DNA of 64,000 nt from Gymnorhina tibicen (taxonomy: Eukaryota; Chordata; Aves; Passeriformes; Artamidae). Position numbers and translations under genes: made by a program. This document shows positions 1 through 9,850 of the stretch, piece after piece. The notes beneath the pieces were generated by a model that saw nothing but the letters and a program-made list of their open reading frames with translations, was not told where the DNA came from and did not search any database. The first letter of the stretch is position 1. Each line of letters begins with the position of its first letter. The DNA is taken from assembly GCA_013399875.1 (NCBI GenBank), contig VXAZ01000409.1, forward strand, positions 743-64,742, written 5' to 3'.

Positions 1-1463
1 TAGGCAAAGAAGTATTTTCTATTCTGGAAATACAGGTTTCACATGTACTTGAAACAGAAAGAGCTAGAAATTAGAGTTAAGTTCCACCTGAAATCTTCTG
101 AGAAGTTGCAATACAGCGTATCAGGTGCTAATGATAACAACGTATTTTCTAGAGCAGCTATAAAATACTCTGACAAACATATGCTTTCAGTTAGATTCAC
201 AACATACCAGGTAACTGCAAATATTTGCCCACTATGTTCACTCATGTAAGAAGCCTAGTATAACAACTTACATTCATCAAAAGTGTGTTACAGATGACTT
301 CATGAATCTTCAACGCATTAAGAAATAATCTTTTCTAGAGGTGCCTTAGCAAATTTAATATATATATCTTATCTTCCTCAGTGATGGTTTCTGTAATTTG
401 GAGGGTAAGTCAAATGATCAGACCCAAACTAGAGTATAGTATTAGGTCACATAACTTCAAAATCCTGGTTGTATTTTGTGTGCTTTTATCTAAACTCTGA
501 AGATGCAAGACCTGAATATTTTCACAAAGATTCACACACAACCCTGAATTTCTTGCTGATGACCCTTGTTTTTCCCACATCTCAAAAAGAATTGCAGCTT
601 GAGTCTTCAGCACCCAGTTTCCTTTATGTTCTAACCAAAGGAAAGGTTCTTGTCGGAAAATCCAGGTAACACATCAAGAATGTCACAAGATCTGTAATAA
701 TCATGCCTACACCAGCTTCCAAAATAAACATCGTAAGTTTCCTTCCTTTAAGGCCCTGAACCTGAACTAGACTAGTTAGGTGCCTGGCATACATATACAG
801 TTAGATAACAGAAGCAAGAGCTGGATGAGTGGCACAAGCAACACCCATAACCTCCTAAGGGGACAAATATTCTTATGATACACAAGTTGGTTTTATGATT
901 GGGAACCTAACCAGACTACAAACAAGATTTTAAAGTATGCTGAATTTGTTATTCAGCTCAACAATCCGATCAGAACAGAAGGACTGATTTCAGGAAATTT
1001 AGACATGTTAGAAATATTCAAGACACTTTGTTTAGTTTAACAATCTTTTCAGTGTCATATTTAGGGTATTTTTAATTGCCTATCCATATTCTTATGCCAC
1101 TCAAAAAAACTTAGAAGTCTTCTACTACTCAGCTACTATTGAGACCTACAATGTAAGGAGTTCTTTCACCCCCCCGCTTTTTTTTAATTTATAGAGAAAA
1201 TAAATATGGCAGGACAACTGCAACAGTAATCATCTTCTGCTCCCACCAACTGTAGCATGGCCTTTCAAATCCAAGCAAGAAACAGCAAAAACAGTTTTAT
1301 CCCAAAACTTTCTAAGTACTTCTTTTCTAAACCTATATGCTAAGACAACATCAGAATCTGAAGGGGCTAAAATCAGACGAAGTTCACAGAAATACATACC
1401 AAGACACTAGATCATGCAAGGACTTTCCAAGCATCACAAGTAGCATTGAAATCCTTCTAGTTT
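1..1463. other. 3' flank or 3' UTR of the minus-strand gene; no other gene seen
   Basis: AT-rich sequence follows the stop codon of the minus-strand gene. The part nearest 1463 is probably 3' untranslated sequence, with candidate ATTAAA signals near 1188 and 1076 on the minus strand. Short frames on both strands (around 39-249 and 410-669) have no start context, splice logic or recognisable protein. No interspersed repeat was recognised. Confidence 0.4.
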
Positions 1464-1609
1464 TTAAGCAAAGCCTCTAATTCTCTTTTCATACCATTCC
1501 AGTTGCCTCAGTGTGGTTCCAGGTGGAATGGAATCATCCAAACCCGGCATTTCTTTGGTGTAGGCTGCTCTCTCCTCTAACTCCAAATATCCAACATTTC
1601 CCTCAACCC
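1464..1609 (-). CDS. Second, terminal coding exon of the same minus-strand gene
   Basis: On the minus strand, an AG at 1611-1610 is followed by an open frame of 47 codons ending in TAA (1466-1464). The frame starts in the phase left by the exon at 2775-2541 (G plus GG gives Gly), so the two exons join without a shift. The encoded stretch is charged and protein-like: it includes VEGNVGYLELEERAAYTKE, then MPGLDDSIPPGTTL, and ends RQLEWYEKRIRGFA. The even mix of charged, aromatic and Pro/Gly residues is unlike the low-complexity translation of the surrounding AT-rich DNA. The acceptor tract (TTACTTATAAAGAGATTTCTATAG) is only moderately pyrimidine-rich, and an AG two bases further upstream would give the wrong phase. 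Possible poly(A) signals of ATTAAA type follow at about 1188-1183 and 1076-1071. An extra exon between 1610 and 2540 cannot be excluded, but none was seen. The protein family is not recognised. Confidence 0.55.
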
Positions 1610-2540
1610 CTCTATAGAAATCTCTTTATAAGTAACAACAATGAGCTTTAAAGAAATTTTTCAGGAAACACCCTTTTCTCTTCTAGCTAGTCAAATAAAA
1701 TTGAAAGGTTATGAACATGAACCCAGTCACTCCTTTTGGCAGACAAATATCCAAGTTTTACAAACCTCAATTTTGTATATTTTTTACACTAATTCTTCTC
1801 CTCCCCTCAGTCAATATTTCTACTTTCTAAGCCTAAGGGTAGCTGAGGCCCTAACCAATCATTACAGAAAGCCAAAAATATGGACAAGAATCTCTGAAGC
1901 TGAACGACAGGAATTTAGGGCAAGCTAAACTTCAGGTTACTCCCAAGGTCAGCTTAAACCATTAGTTAAGTTTTAGGAAGATGGCTGCACTGGGATTCAG
2001 AGAACAAAGTCACATGTTTTTCAAATGTTTTCAAATTTACCCAAAGTTCCCCCAGCTAGGCCAGGATAGTGTTTTAATTAGCAAGCAGGTAAGAAAGTGG
2101 TAGGGTACTACCATTTTATATTTATATTGGTGTTTTAATCCTTGGATCATAAGTCTGCCTGTGGTGCACATGAAGCACTATTTCCCTGTGATCAATGGGG
2201 ATGCAGCACTGACAAGAGCATGAAGCAAAGAGCTGGCAGGACCGTGGACTCAGCAGTGGTCACTAAAGTATGTGGGAAAAGAAGAAAGGAGAAACAGAGT
2301 GAAGTACAAAGACTAATACTGTGCAACTTCCCCATCCAGGTCACAAGTGTACTTTCTTCCCCTAGTCAAGCCATTACCGTCACTGTTCAGCAACAGCGCT
2401 AGAGGAACCCCGTCTCTCCTTACCCGCCACCCAAAACATCACCACTCCTTCCCCGCCTTCCCCAGCTCAGGCTCCCGCCCGGTTTCCCCCAGCCCCGGGA
2501 CGGGGAGCAGCGTGTGCCCCGGGCAGCAGGGACAGATTAC
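1610..2540 (-). other. Predicted intron between the two coding exons
   Basis: The donor GTAATC at 2540 and the AG at 1611-1610 bound an intron of about 930 bases in the two-exon model. The plus-strand frames at 1641-1928 and 2142-2402 have no recognisable features and are taken as chance. No internal exon was found by reading the minus strand. Confidence 0.45.
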
Positions 2541-2775
2541 CTTGGAAGATGGCCAACAGGCTGTAGGCAGCCAAGTAGCCCTCGGAATTGTTGCAGAGCT
2601 GCAGAGCTCTGGGGGTGCAGGGGCCCCACCCGCAAGGCCCCTCTTCGGGGCCAGGGCAGGGCCCGGCGGGGGCCACGGCGCCGGCACCTGCCCTGGCGGG
2701 GCCCGCGTGGTACCGCCGGCCGAGGTCGGAGCTGGGCGTCTCGAACGCCGGGTTCTCGATACCACGGCCCTTCAT
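2541..2775 (-). CDS. First coding exon of an unrecognised minus-strand gene
   Basis: The reading frame begins at an ATG (2775-2773) in a good context (GGCGCC before ATG, G at -3) inside a CpG island. It encodes 78 residues plus one base. The N-terminus reads MKGRGIENPAFE, the middle is rich in Gly, Ala and Pro (about residues 25-50), and the last part (CNNSEGYLAAYSLLAIFQ) is a hydrophobic, probably helical segment. The exon ends at a consensus splice donor, AAG|GTAATC, at 2541/2540. Without splicing the frame runs on to 102 codons. The donor leaves phase 1, which matches the acceptor of the exon at 1609-1464 and gives a protein of about 126 residues. I do not recognise the family. The last residues could be the start of a membrane helix or a soluble helix. 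Other frames here are open only because GC-rich sequence lacks stops. Exon confidence is fair; function is unknown. Confidence 0.62.
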
Positions 2776-2833
2776 GGCGCCCGAGGCCGTTGCCAGCCTC
2801 GGCTGCGAGCGGCACCCGCGCCCAACGCCCTGC

Positions 2834-2839
2834 TAAATA
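2834..2839 (-). promoter_or_regulatory. Possible TATA-like box
   Basis: On the minus strand TATTTA (within GGGGTATTTAGCAGG) lies about 60 bases upstream of the ATG at 2775. That would place a start site near 2805 and leave a 5' leader of about 30 bases. It is the only AT-rich hexamer in this part of the island. CpG-island promoters usually start at many sites, so this is tentative. Confidence 0.25.
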
Positions 2840-3057
2840 CCCCGACGGCGGCCCGGCCCTGCCGGGCAGGTTGCAGTGCTTCCGCCGCCCCTCCCCGGCC
2901 CGCCCTGCTCCGGCCCCCGCTCCTGCCCCGCCGCCGGCCCTACAGGGACATCCGCTCGCACCACGACCGTGTAGCATCAACAGTGTTCAGCGATTCACTG
3001 AACGTCGGGCGGGTTGACCGGCAAGTCGATGTTCTCCAACACCATTCGTTCCGACGG

Positions 3058-6000
3058 GAAAAAAAAAAAAAAAACCCACCACGTACCTTAGAAAAGTCAT
3101 CAGGAATGTTTCTTTCCAGAAACGAAAAAAAAAAATTAACATATTCCGTGTAAGTGTTGCAAAAAGAGAAAAGTTGCAAAATGTACCAGATATAGTACTT
3201 TCCCGCTTTAGGCAACATGACCTGCCCACAACAAAAACTTTGGATGTTTGCAGATGCTATCATTTTGAAATATTGTTCTCTCAGAAAGTTTCCATGTGCA
3301 GGAGTTCCCAGGTCATTAAACACACTGTCTCAGTTGCAGACATGAACCATGAGAATTTGTCAAGGGCATAAGAAAGCCTGAGTTTGTTTGCATTTAGTAT
3401 AAATTATTTGACTCATCTGCACAAGAATAACTGGGTGAGAGTCTGGGGATCAATTAGCTGTCACCACTGATGTTCATCTCTGGGCAGTACGAGTTAGTCC
3501 TGAAGAGTCCTTCCCCCTTTAAGAGTCCAAGACATTTTAGACTCAAGAGAAAAAGGATTGAAACCAGAGACATCAGCAGTGACTTTGGCTTCACAGTGAA
3601 AGCCAGGGCATTGTCTTGAATTCCCAACCATCTGTTCTTAGAGAGAAGCACACATTTTCCAGTACTCATATAGCAGCACAGAAACTACATAGAGACATTC
3701 TTCTGTAAAATGAAAACAAGTAAGTTAGACAAGAGAATATTTTTCGATTTATTCAAATAGGTAAATTGAAAATGGAAAATCAGCTGTTCTTGCTGCTTCT
3801 GTGGCATCTTGAAGAGACAGTGGGTGGTGGCTAGAGCTGGAGGGCTATGGACTCCCCTGGGCCTTCTCTACCCTCCTCCTCAGCCAGCTCAGGGTCCGTC
3901 CAAGGTGCTGTCCCATCCCCACAGCCAGCAGTGAACTTCCCAAGCCCACAGGAGTGCGGAAAGCTGCTCTTCAGTGAAGCATTCCTCTGCTTGTCACTGA
4001 TGATCCCAAGCCCTGAAATTAATTATAGTTTCAGGCTATAATCCAGAATGTTGTTTCCTCAAGTGGCTATCCCTGTTTCCTCAAGCTATATCCCTGTTAA
4101 CAACTTCGTGAGAGGTCTAAGGATATGCATAAACCAGTTGGCACACCAGTCTGTTTCAGGAAGAATATAGTAGAATCTTCTTTTTGTGTTTCCATTTTTT
4201 GATTTTCTTTTATATCTTCCTAATTATAAGGAGGACATGCCATTTGAAATAACATCCTGATCTTTGCTAGAGTGCCTACATACTTGTGTAGTAAAAGTAA
4301 CCCATGAAGTTGTTAAATTATTGTACTGCTAATAAGACATGAAACTCTCCCTTGATCTTCCAGATAAGCTAGGTTTGTTGTTATCTTCATCTAGTTGTCA
4401 CTCTCCAGCTGGTGGTTTTGTTTTATCACCACAGGAAGGTGACAGAACGGAAGGGAAAAAGAGAAGCTAGTGGAGTTCAGTATGAAAAAAGTGTGTTCAA
4501 ATGAAGCCAACAACATTTTTAAGAAAACTGGGGAGGAGGGTAGCATTGTGGTGTCCAGTGTAGGTCTAATCCAGAAATTAAATAGGGAATTGAATAACCC
4601 AGGAAATTAAATTGGATTGAACTGTTGAGAATTTATACCATGCTAGTAGAACACATATCTTAGGAGAAAGCTACAGGGACAGGAAGAGAGAGAATAAAAT
4701 ATGGTGTATTTTTGCTCTGGCCATGCAATTTTGCTCTCCCCAAAAGCAATTTACAGAGAAATGCAGCAGATTTAAATAGCTTTTATAAACTGCTTTACTC
4801 TGAGACAATATCTAAAGCCATTATTAATGCCAGAAGTTTAAGTTCCTGGCATTTAAGACTGGATACAAAACCTACCTGAAAATGGCAAATTATAAGTGGT
4901 TTCTAAGAGAGTATCTAGAATGCCCAGATAAAAAATAGTAGAAGACTGTGAGGTGAATAACCTATTTGCCTAGTCGAAAGATGCTCATCAAAAGGGCAAA
5001 TATGACCAACAGCTTATGTGTGTATTGCAGTCAGAGGTACCTGATAAAATTCTTTTATATGTTCTTCTCCATAGTGTACCGCTTGTATCCTCAACTTCAC
5101 ATGAAATCACTTTTGAAGGATAAAATGTGCAGAAATATTACAGAGAAGTTTGTTTTCCACAAAGAATTGAATGAAACAAGCTTGTTCAATCTAAAAAGTT
5201 GAAGTGCTTCATGAAATATGCAACCATAAGGAAAAAGACAAAATTTAACAGAAGATTTCAGAACAAATGAGCAAACTGACAATTAATTTTCTCTTTTACA
5301 TTAGAAGGCTTCTAATCTTCAGTAGAGGTGAGGTTTTGTAACAAACTAGTAATGGATTTACTGAATTCTGAAATTCCAAATGGTGCTTGATCAAGATATG
5401 ACTAGGATAAAGACAGGACAACTGATTAACTAGGAAGTCCCTTTCTGATCCTAAGTGTAAAGGAGGAATGGGAAGATATATTCTAGTGGAAAAATAAGTT
5501 TTGTAAGTTTCTGTTTATTACAGAAGAATATAATAAAGTTAATACTGGAATGCCTTTCATTATTAATACTGGAATACTATTTTGAAGAAACAAATTTCTG
5601 TATTTGTGAAAGAATTATAAAATTGAGGCCCTTTTAACTTCACGGTGTTGTGTTTGATCAGCTACTGAGTCTGCAGCCTCACAAATCATAGTTGTCCAGT
5701 TGCACGTTATCATGCCGTGTCAAATTTTTTGCAGTCATGGGAATGATAGATAATACCCGTGGTTTTGTTTAAGAAATAGTGTGCATTATGAAGTCTGAGA
5801 ACTACCATTCTTTGAATTTCGAGTGGTTGAGTTTCTGTAATCAGATAAGGCAGATGGGGGAAAATATTCAAAATATTTTTTTTTCAAGCATCTCAAAGGC
5901 ATCCACTCTCATATAAAGGCCAAGTGGAACACAGACCCACTCTCACGTTGCAGAAGGATTATCTCCCAGAAACTCAGTAAAACATTTTGTCAGTACAATA

Positions 6001-7763
6001 TTCCCTTTGACTCTACCAGCTATAAAATCAGATGCAAAGCAGATTGCCTGGGGTCCTTAGAACACAATTCCCAGGCAGCTTTTCAGTGTTTGTTGAATAT
6101 TTCAGACTTCAAATGCTTGCACAGCTTTATTTCTGATACTTGTCACTGACAAAAATCATCCTCTTTAGATTATTTCATCTCTACTAGCTCTCTCCACATA
6201 ATTGTCTATTATTTGGGCTGGGTCAGAATTCATGCAAAGCATAAGATGAAAAACCAGTATTACTTTTTTTTTAAGAAGAATGTCCTTTTGCATCTTTTTT
6301 CATATTTTTTTTTCCGGTTAAGAAAATCGGTCTTGAATTTTTACATACTTTGTGCTATTTAATGACACAACTAGCACTTTTACCAAGTGTACTTCCCTGT
6401 TTTGAAGCAGAATGTTAGTAACCAGAGAGAGTCAGAATAAAATAGAAATTAGCCTGCCTGATTGGCTTGTAGAACCAGAAATTTTGTATATTAGTTATTT
6501 TTTCTCTTTATTATTTTCATTGTTTTATGGTACTAGTAAGATCTTAATCCTGTTCCAGTTCTGATGGTGTGTTTGTTCTGGAGACAATGTAAAAAGAGCA
6601 TGTTTATTGCCTATGTGAAGTTTTCTACTTATTTATGTAAAAACTATCTGCTTTGATCTCCTTTCAAACACACTAATTGCTTTGAAAGTGAAAAGAGCAA
6701 ACCTACAACCATGTACAACCATGTACACTTCTCCTGTAGGATCTAACTAGCTGAAGGTATCTGCAAATCCCATTGTGCCTCGGGAAATTACGTTCTTCTG
6801 TCACCACTGTAGTGCTTGTCTAGAGACTTGTATCTACTTAAATTATGGTAGTGTAGCTTTTAGCTTGAACTGTGCCTAATTCTGACACCGGTATGGGCCC
6901 AAAGAAGCAATTATCAACTTTCCCCCTATTTTGAATATATGACAAAGGAGATATTGTTTTGGATTATCTTTTTTAATGCATTAGTAATGGATGTTCTATT
7001 CTTACCCTTACGCCATTTTAATTCTTGGGAATTCCAACCAACATATCATGAAGTGAAATACATTTAAGTGTATGCTTGTTTGATTACTTGGATAGTGATA
7101 CTGAGTTTTAAAGTGATATCCTACAATTAATACCTGTATTTATTCCCATAATTTATTGAGCTGCCTTACTAATATGCCTCAATGTGGAAACTTAAGGCTT
7201 CTCCTGTTTTTGTGTCAATGCTATAATCTTCTACTTTCAGCCAAACCTCACCTCTTTTCTGTAACCTTCATGTTGTTTGACCTATAAATATACTCAGAGC
7301 TAATACCATTACCAAAGTAATTTATTTTTCACAAAGTAAGTTCCACATATTTTTCCTACCCTAGAAATCTAATGAGTAGATCAATAGAGAAGAACGAATT
7401 ATTTCATTTCTTTTCAGAAACACTAGTTTCAGTGTTTTCTAAAACTGGGAAGTCTCTTCTATTTTCTGTCTGCCTGGTTCATAGATTGAACAAAACTAAA
7501 TTAAATTGGATCTGCTTCATTGTTTGTTTCATCAGTGAATAGATGGCCTCTAGTGGCAAGCAGCTAGTAAAGCTTTATGATATACAGTAAATTCTGCATA
7601 TACAGAGCAGGAACATTCACAGAATTTCTCTCTTATGTACTATGCTTACCATAATAGCAGTTTGTTTTTTCTTAGCAGTGAATTTAATCTATATATAACA
7701 TTCATATTGCAGGTGAAAATACACAGCCCCTCTGTGTTAAATCTTCACTGGTCTCATCCTCAG
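3058..7763. other. Gene-poor AT-rich stretch upstream of the CpG island
   Basis: It holds two A-rich runs (about 3060-3074 and 3126-3136), a GC-richer patch near 3840-3980 and otherwise AT-rich unique-looking DNA. The short frames at 3454-3669 (minus), 3847-4041 and 4966-5202 (plus) lack splice sites or family features. No transposon was recognised. Confidence 0.4.
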
Positions 7764-8288
7764 GTAAGTTCTACTCAGCATTGGTGAGACCACACCTGGA
7801 GCTGGGTGTTCAGTTCTCCCCAGAGCAAGAGAGGAATGGAGGATCCTAAAAAAGATCCAGTGAAGGCCCACTGCAATGAAGGGACTGGAGAATCTCTCTT
7901 ATGTGGAAAAGCTGAGAGAGACAGGACCCTTCATCCTGGAGAAGAGTAGGCTCTGGACAGGGATCTTATCAATGTACCTGAAGGGTGAATGCAGAGAAAT
8001 CAGAGCCAGACTCTTCAGTGGTGCCCAGTGACAGGATCAAAGGCAATGGACACAACTTGAAACATGGGATGTACACTTGGAACACTGGGAAATTCTTGTC
8101 CAGTGTGGAGGTGCTCAAGAATGGCCGCAGGTTGCTCAGAGAGGTTGCGGAATTTCCATACTTACACATGTTAAAATGATGACTGGGTATGGTCTTGGCA
8201 CCTGACTGTAGGTGATGCTTGAGCAGGCTATTAGACCAGATTGGTTCCAGAGGTCCCTGCCACCTTTGACCACTCTGTGATTCTGTGC
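7764..8288 (+). mobile_element. CR1 LINE, 5'-truncated 3' end
   Basis: The sequence follows the well-known avian CR1 3' region. It has the end of the ORF2 coding part (CAGCATTGGTGAGACC, ACACCTGGAGCTGGGTG, TTCAGTTCTCC), then GGACTGGAG..CTCTCTTATG, GCTGAGAGAGACAGG and CCTGGAGAAGAG. It closes with GGTCCCTGCCACCTTTGACC and CTGTGATTCTGTG, the typical CR1 terminal repeat. Frameshifts and stops break the coding part, so it is an inactive copy. Its left edge is a 5' truncation, as expected for CR1. The neighbouring frames (7969-8349 minus, 7985-8179 plus) are translations of this repeat. Confidence 0.85.
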
Positions 8289-9584
8289 TCTGTTGCATGA
8301 ACAAATATTTCAACAGCAGAAAACAAATGTGATTATTTTGGTTTGGCATGGAATAATTCTCTTCCGTCAGAGTTTTAGTTATTAATCTAGAAGTAGTCTA
8401 GTTGACTTTTCCTCTTTATTAACTGAGAACACTGCTGTAATTATGCATGTAGAAAGAGAATTTATCAATCTCTCCACTTGGGCTTTTAAAAAATATCCCT
8501 GACAGAAATGTGTACAAAAAGAAGCTTGCTAGTATCTTAGAGGTACCACTACAAAAGAAGTCCAATCAGTACTAAGTACAGTCCGGATAGCTAACATTTC
8601 AAAATAGATTACAAAATCAATTGCTTGTAAGATTTGAGTTTTAAATTAAATTTGCAGAGACTTAATGTCTCTGGTCTTAAAAACTCAGACCTATTTCTTT
8701 TTCCTGACTCTCAGATTTTTCCAGGACATTGTGTTTTCAGTTTTGGAAAATCCATTTTTTAAGGGATGGATCAATTGGTATGACATTCTTTGTAATTCAG
8801 GGGATGAAGATTATATGGAGGGTTGTAGCAGTTTTTCAAATTATAAACACACACTGTGTGAAAACTTCTTACTAGCTAGATACTTCTGTCTACATATCAG
8901 GTATATATCCAGGTAAATATATAAATTCTGAATTTGTGGCTTTGATTTTCAGAATGTCAAACATTTACAACTGTTGTATTCTTTTACAGGAAAATTTTAA
9001 CATTAAGTATAATAAAATTAAAATTACACAATTCTTCCCCATGATTTTATTGTCACAGCATAAACTTGCCTAGGTTTTTTCAGGGATTTCCCCTTTTTCC
9101 AAATATATAAAGCTTCTGTTTTGTTTAGGAGATTTTAGTATGATTTTGTTCACTGACTTATCCTCCTGGCTAAAAAATGTTTCCGTGAGTGATTCTTGGA
9201 TAGGTTTATTTTTAAATGTGCTTAGTCATGATAATTTTATGTGTGGAATATAAAAGCTGGACAGTATTAATATATGTTACAAACCAGAAATTTTTTTCAT
9301 TAAAATTGTTAAGCTGAAGAACTCTCAAAAATTTCTCTATTAAAAAAAATCTATTAACAAATTAAGCCTTCAAAAGTTTCCTTGAACAGAAAATACTCTA
9401 AAATTTAAGCTTTGCAGGTACTAATTACCTTCCTTATTTCTTTTAACCCAGAAAATAACAAAATACTGAAATTAACATTAAAAGGCAAATTTATAAATTA
9501 AACCTGTAAATGGAAGTTTGGAGACAGTACAGATCCATCACTGTTAGACTTATGAACATGATGGAAGTATGTTCATGACTGGTT
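8289..9584. other. AT-rich stretch without recognised gene
   Basis: Very AT-rich DNA between a CR1 copy and an unclassified repeat. The frame at 8665-8916 has no domain or splice support. Nothing else was recognised. Confidence 0.4.
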
Positions 9585-9850
9585 TTGTCAGGCAGCAGCA
9601 CTTGCTGCTGTGCATTTTCTGTGGAGCCAGGCACTGAGGGCATCAACACCGCAGACAGGGGGACCTGGCATGATTCAGCTCCCAGGGGAAGTGGGGACAG
9701 GCCCTCGCCAAAGTTCTCCCAGTTCCTTCTCATGCAGCTCTGCTCCCTGATCCCTAATCCATGGCAGCACAGCTGCACCATGTCAGAGCTTGCATAAGCA
9801 CAGCCATGGAAACCTGAGGGAGAGATGGATGGGAGGAAAGAGTCTGGAGC
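9585..9850 (-). repeat. Unclassified interspersed repeat, copy 1
   Basis: A GC-richer block in AT-rich surroundings whose minus strand matches a block at 33,390-33,620 on the plus strand. Shared words include the AGCTCTGACAT core, GTGCTYATGCMAGC just before it, GGGAGAA, CCTGGGAGCTG and a C/T-rich CTCATCCC/CCATCTCTCCCTCAG tract. The shared part is about 200 bases and both copies translate to a similar A(H/Y)ASSD peptide, but there is no sustained gene. It is probably part of an old LTR or other dispersed element. The class was not identified. Confidence 0.55.

Larger units (their letters stand above)
2440..3050. promoter_or_regulatory. CpG island promoter
   Basis: A sharp block of GC-rich, CpG-dense DNA stands out from the AT-rich window, with runs such as CCCCGCCGCCGGCCC and many GGCGG/CCGCC units. 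It covers the first coding exon and about 275 bases upstream of its ATG, so it is best read as the promoter and 5' end of the minus-strand gene. Such islands often also fire divergently. On the plus side the island ends at a poly(A) run (about 3060-3074), and no plus-strand exon was identified. Confidence 0.75.

Noticed and set aside
2439..2765. 108-codon minus-strand frame overlapping the first exon
   Set aside because: It is out of frame with the spliced gene, its translation is Arg/Pro-rich, and its phase at the donor does not fit the second exon.
2347..3153. 268-codon plus-strand frame over the CpG island
   Set aside because: It is open because GC-rich DNA has few stops. The translation is Pro/Arg/Ala-rich low complexity, and the minus strand carries the exon with a proper ATG context and donor.
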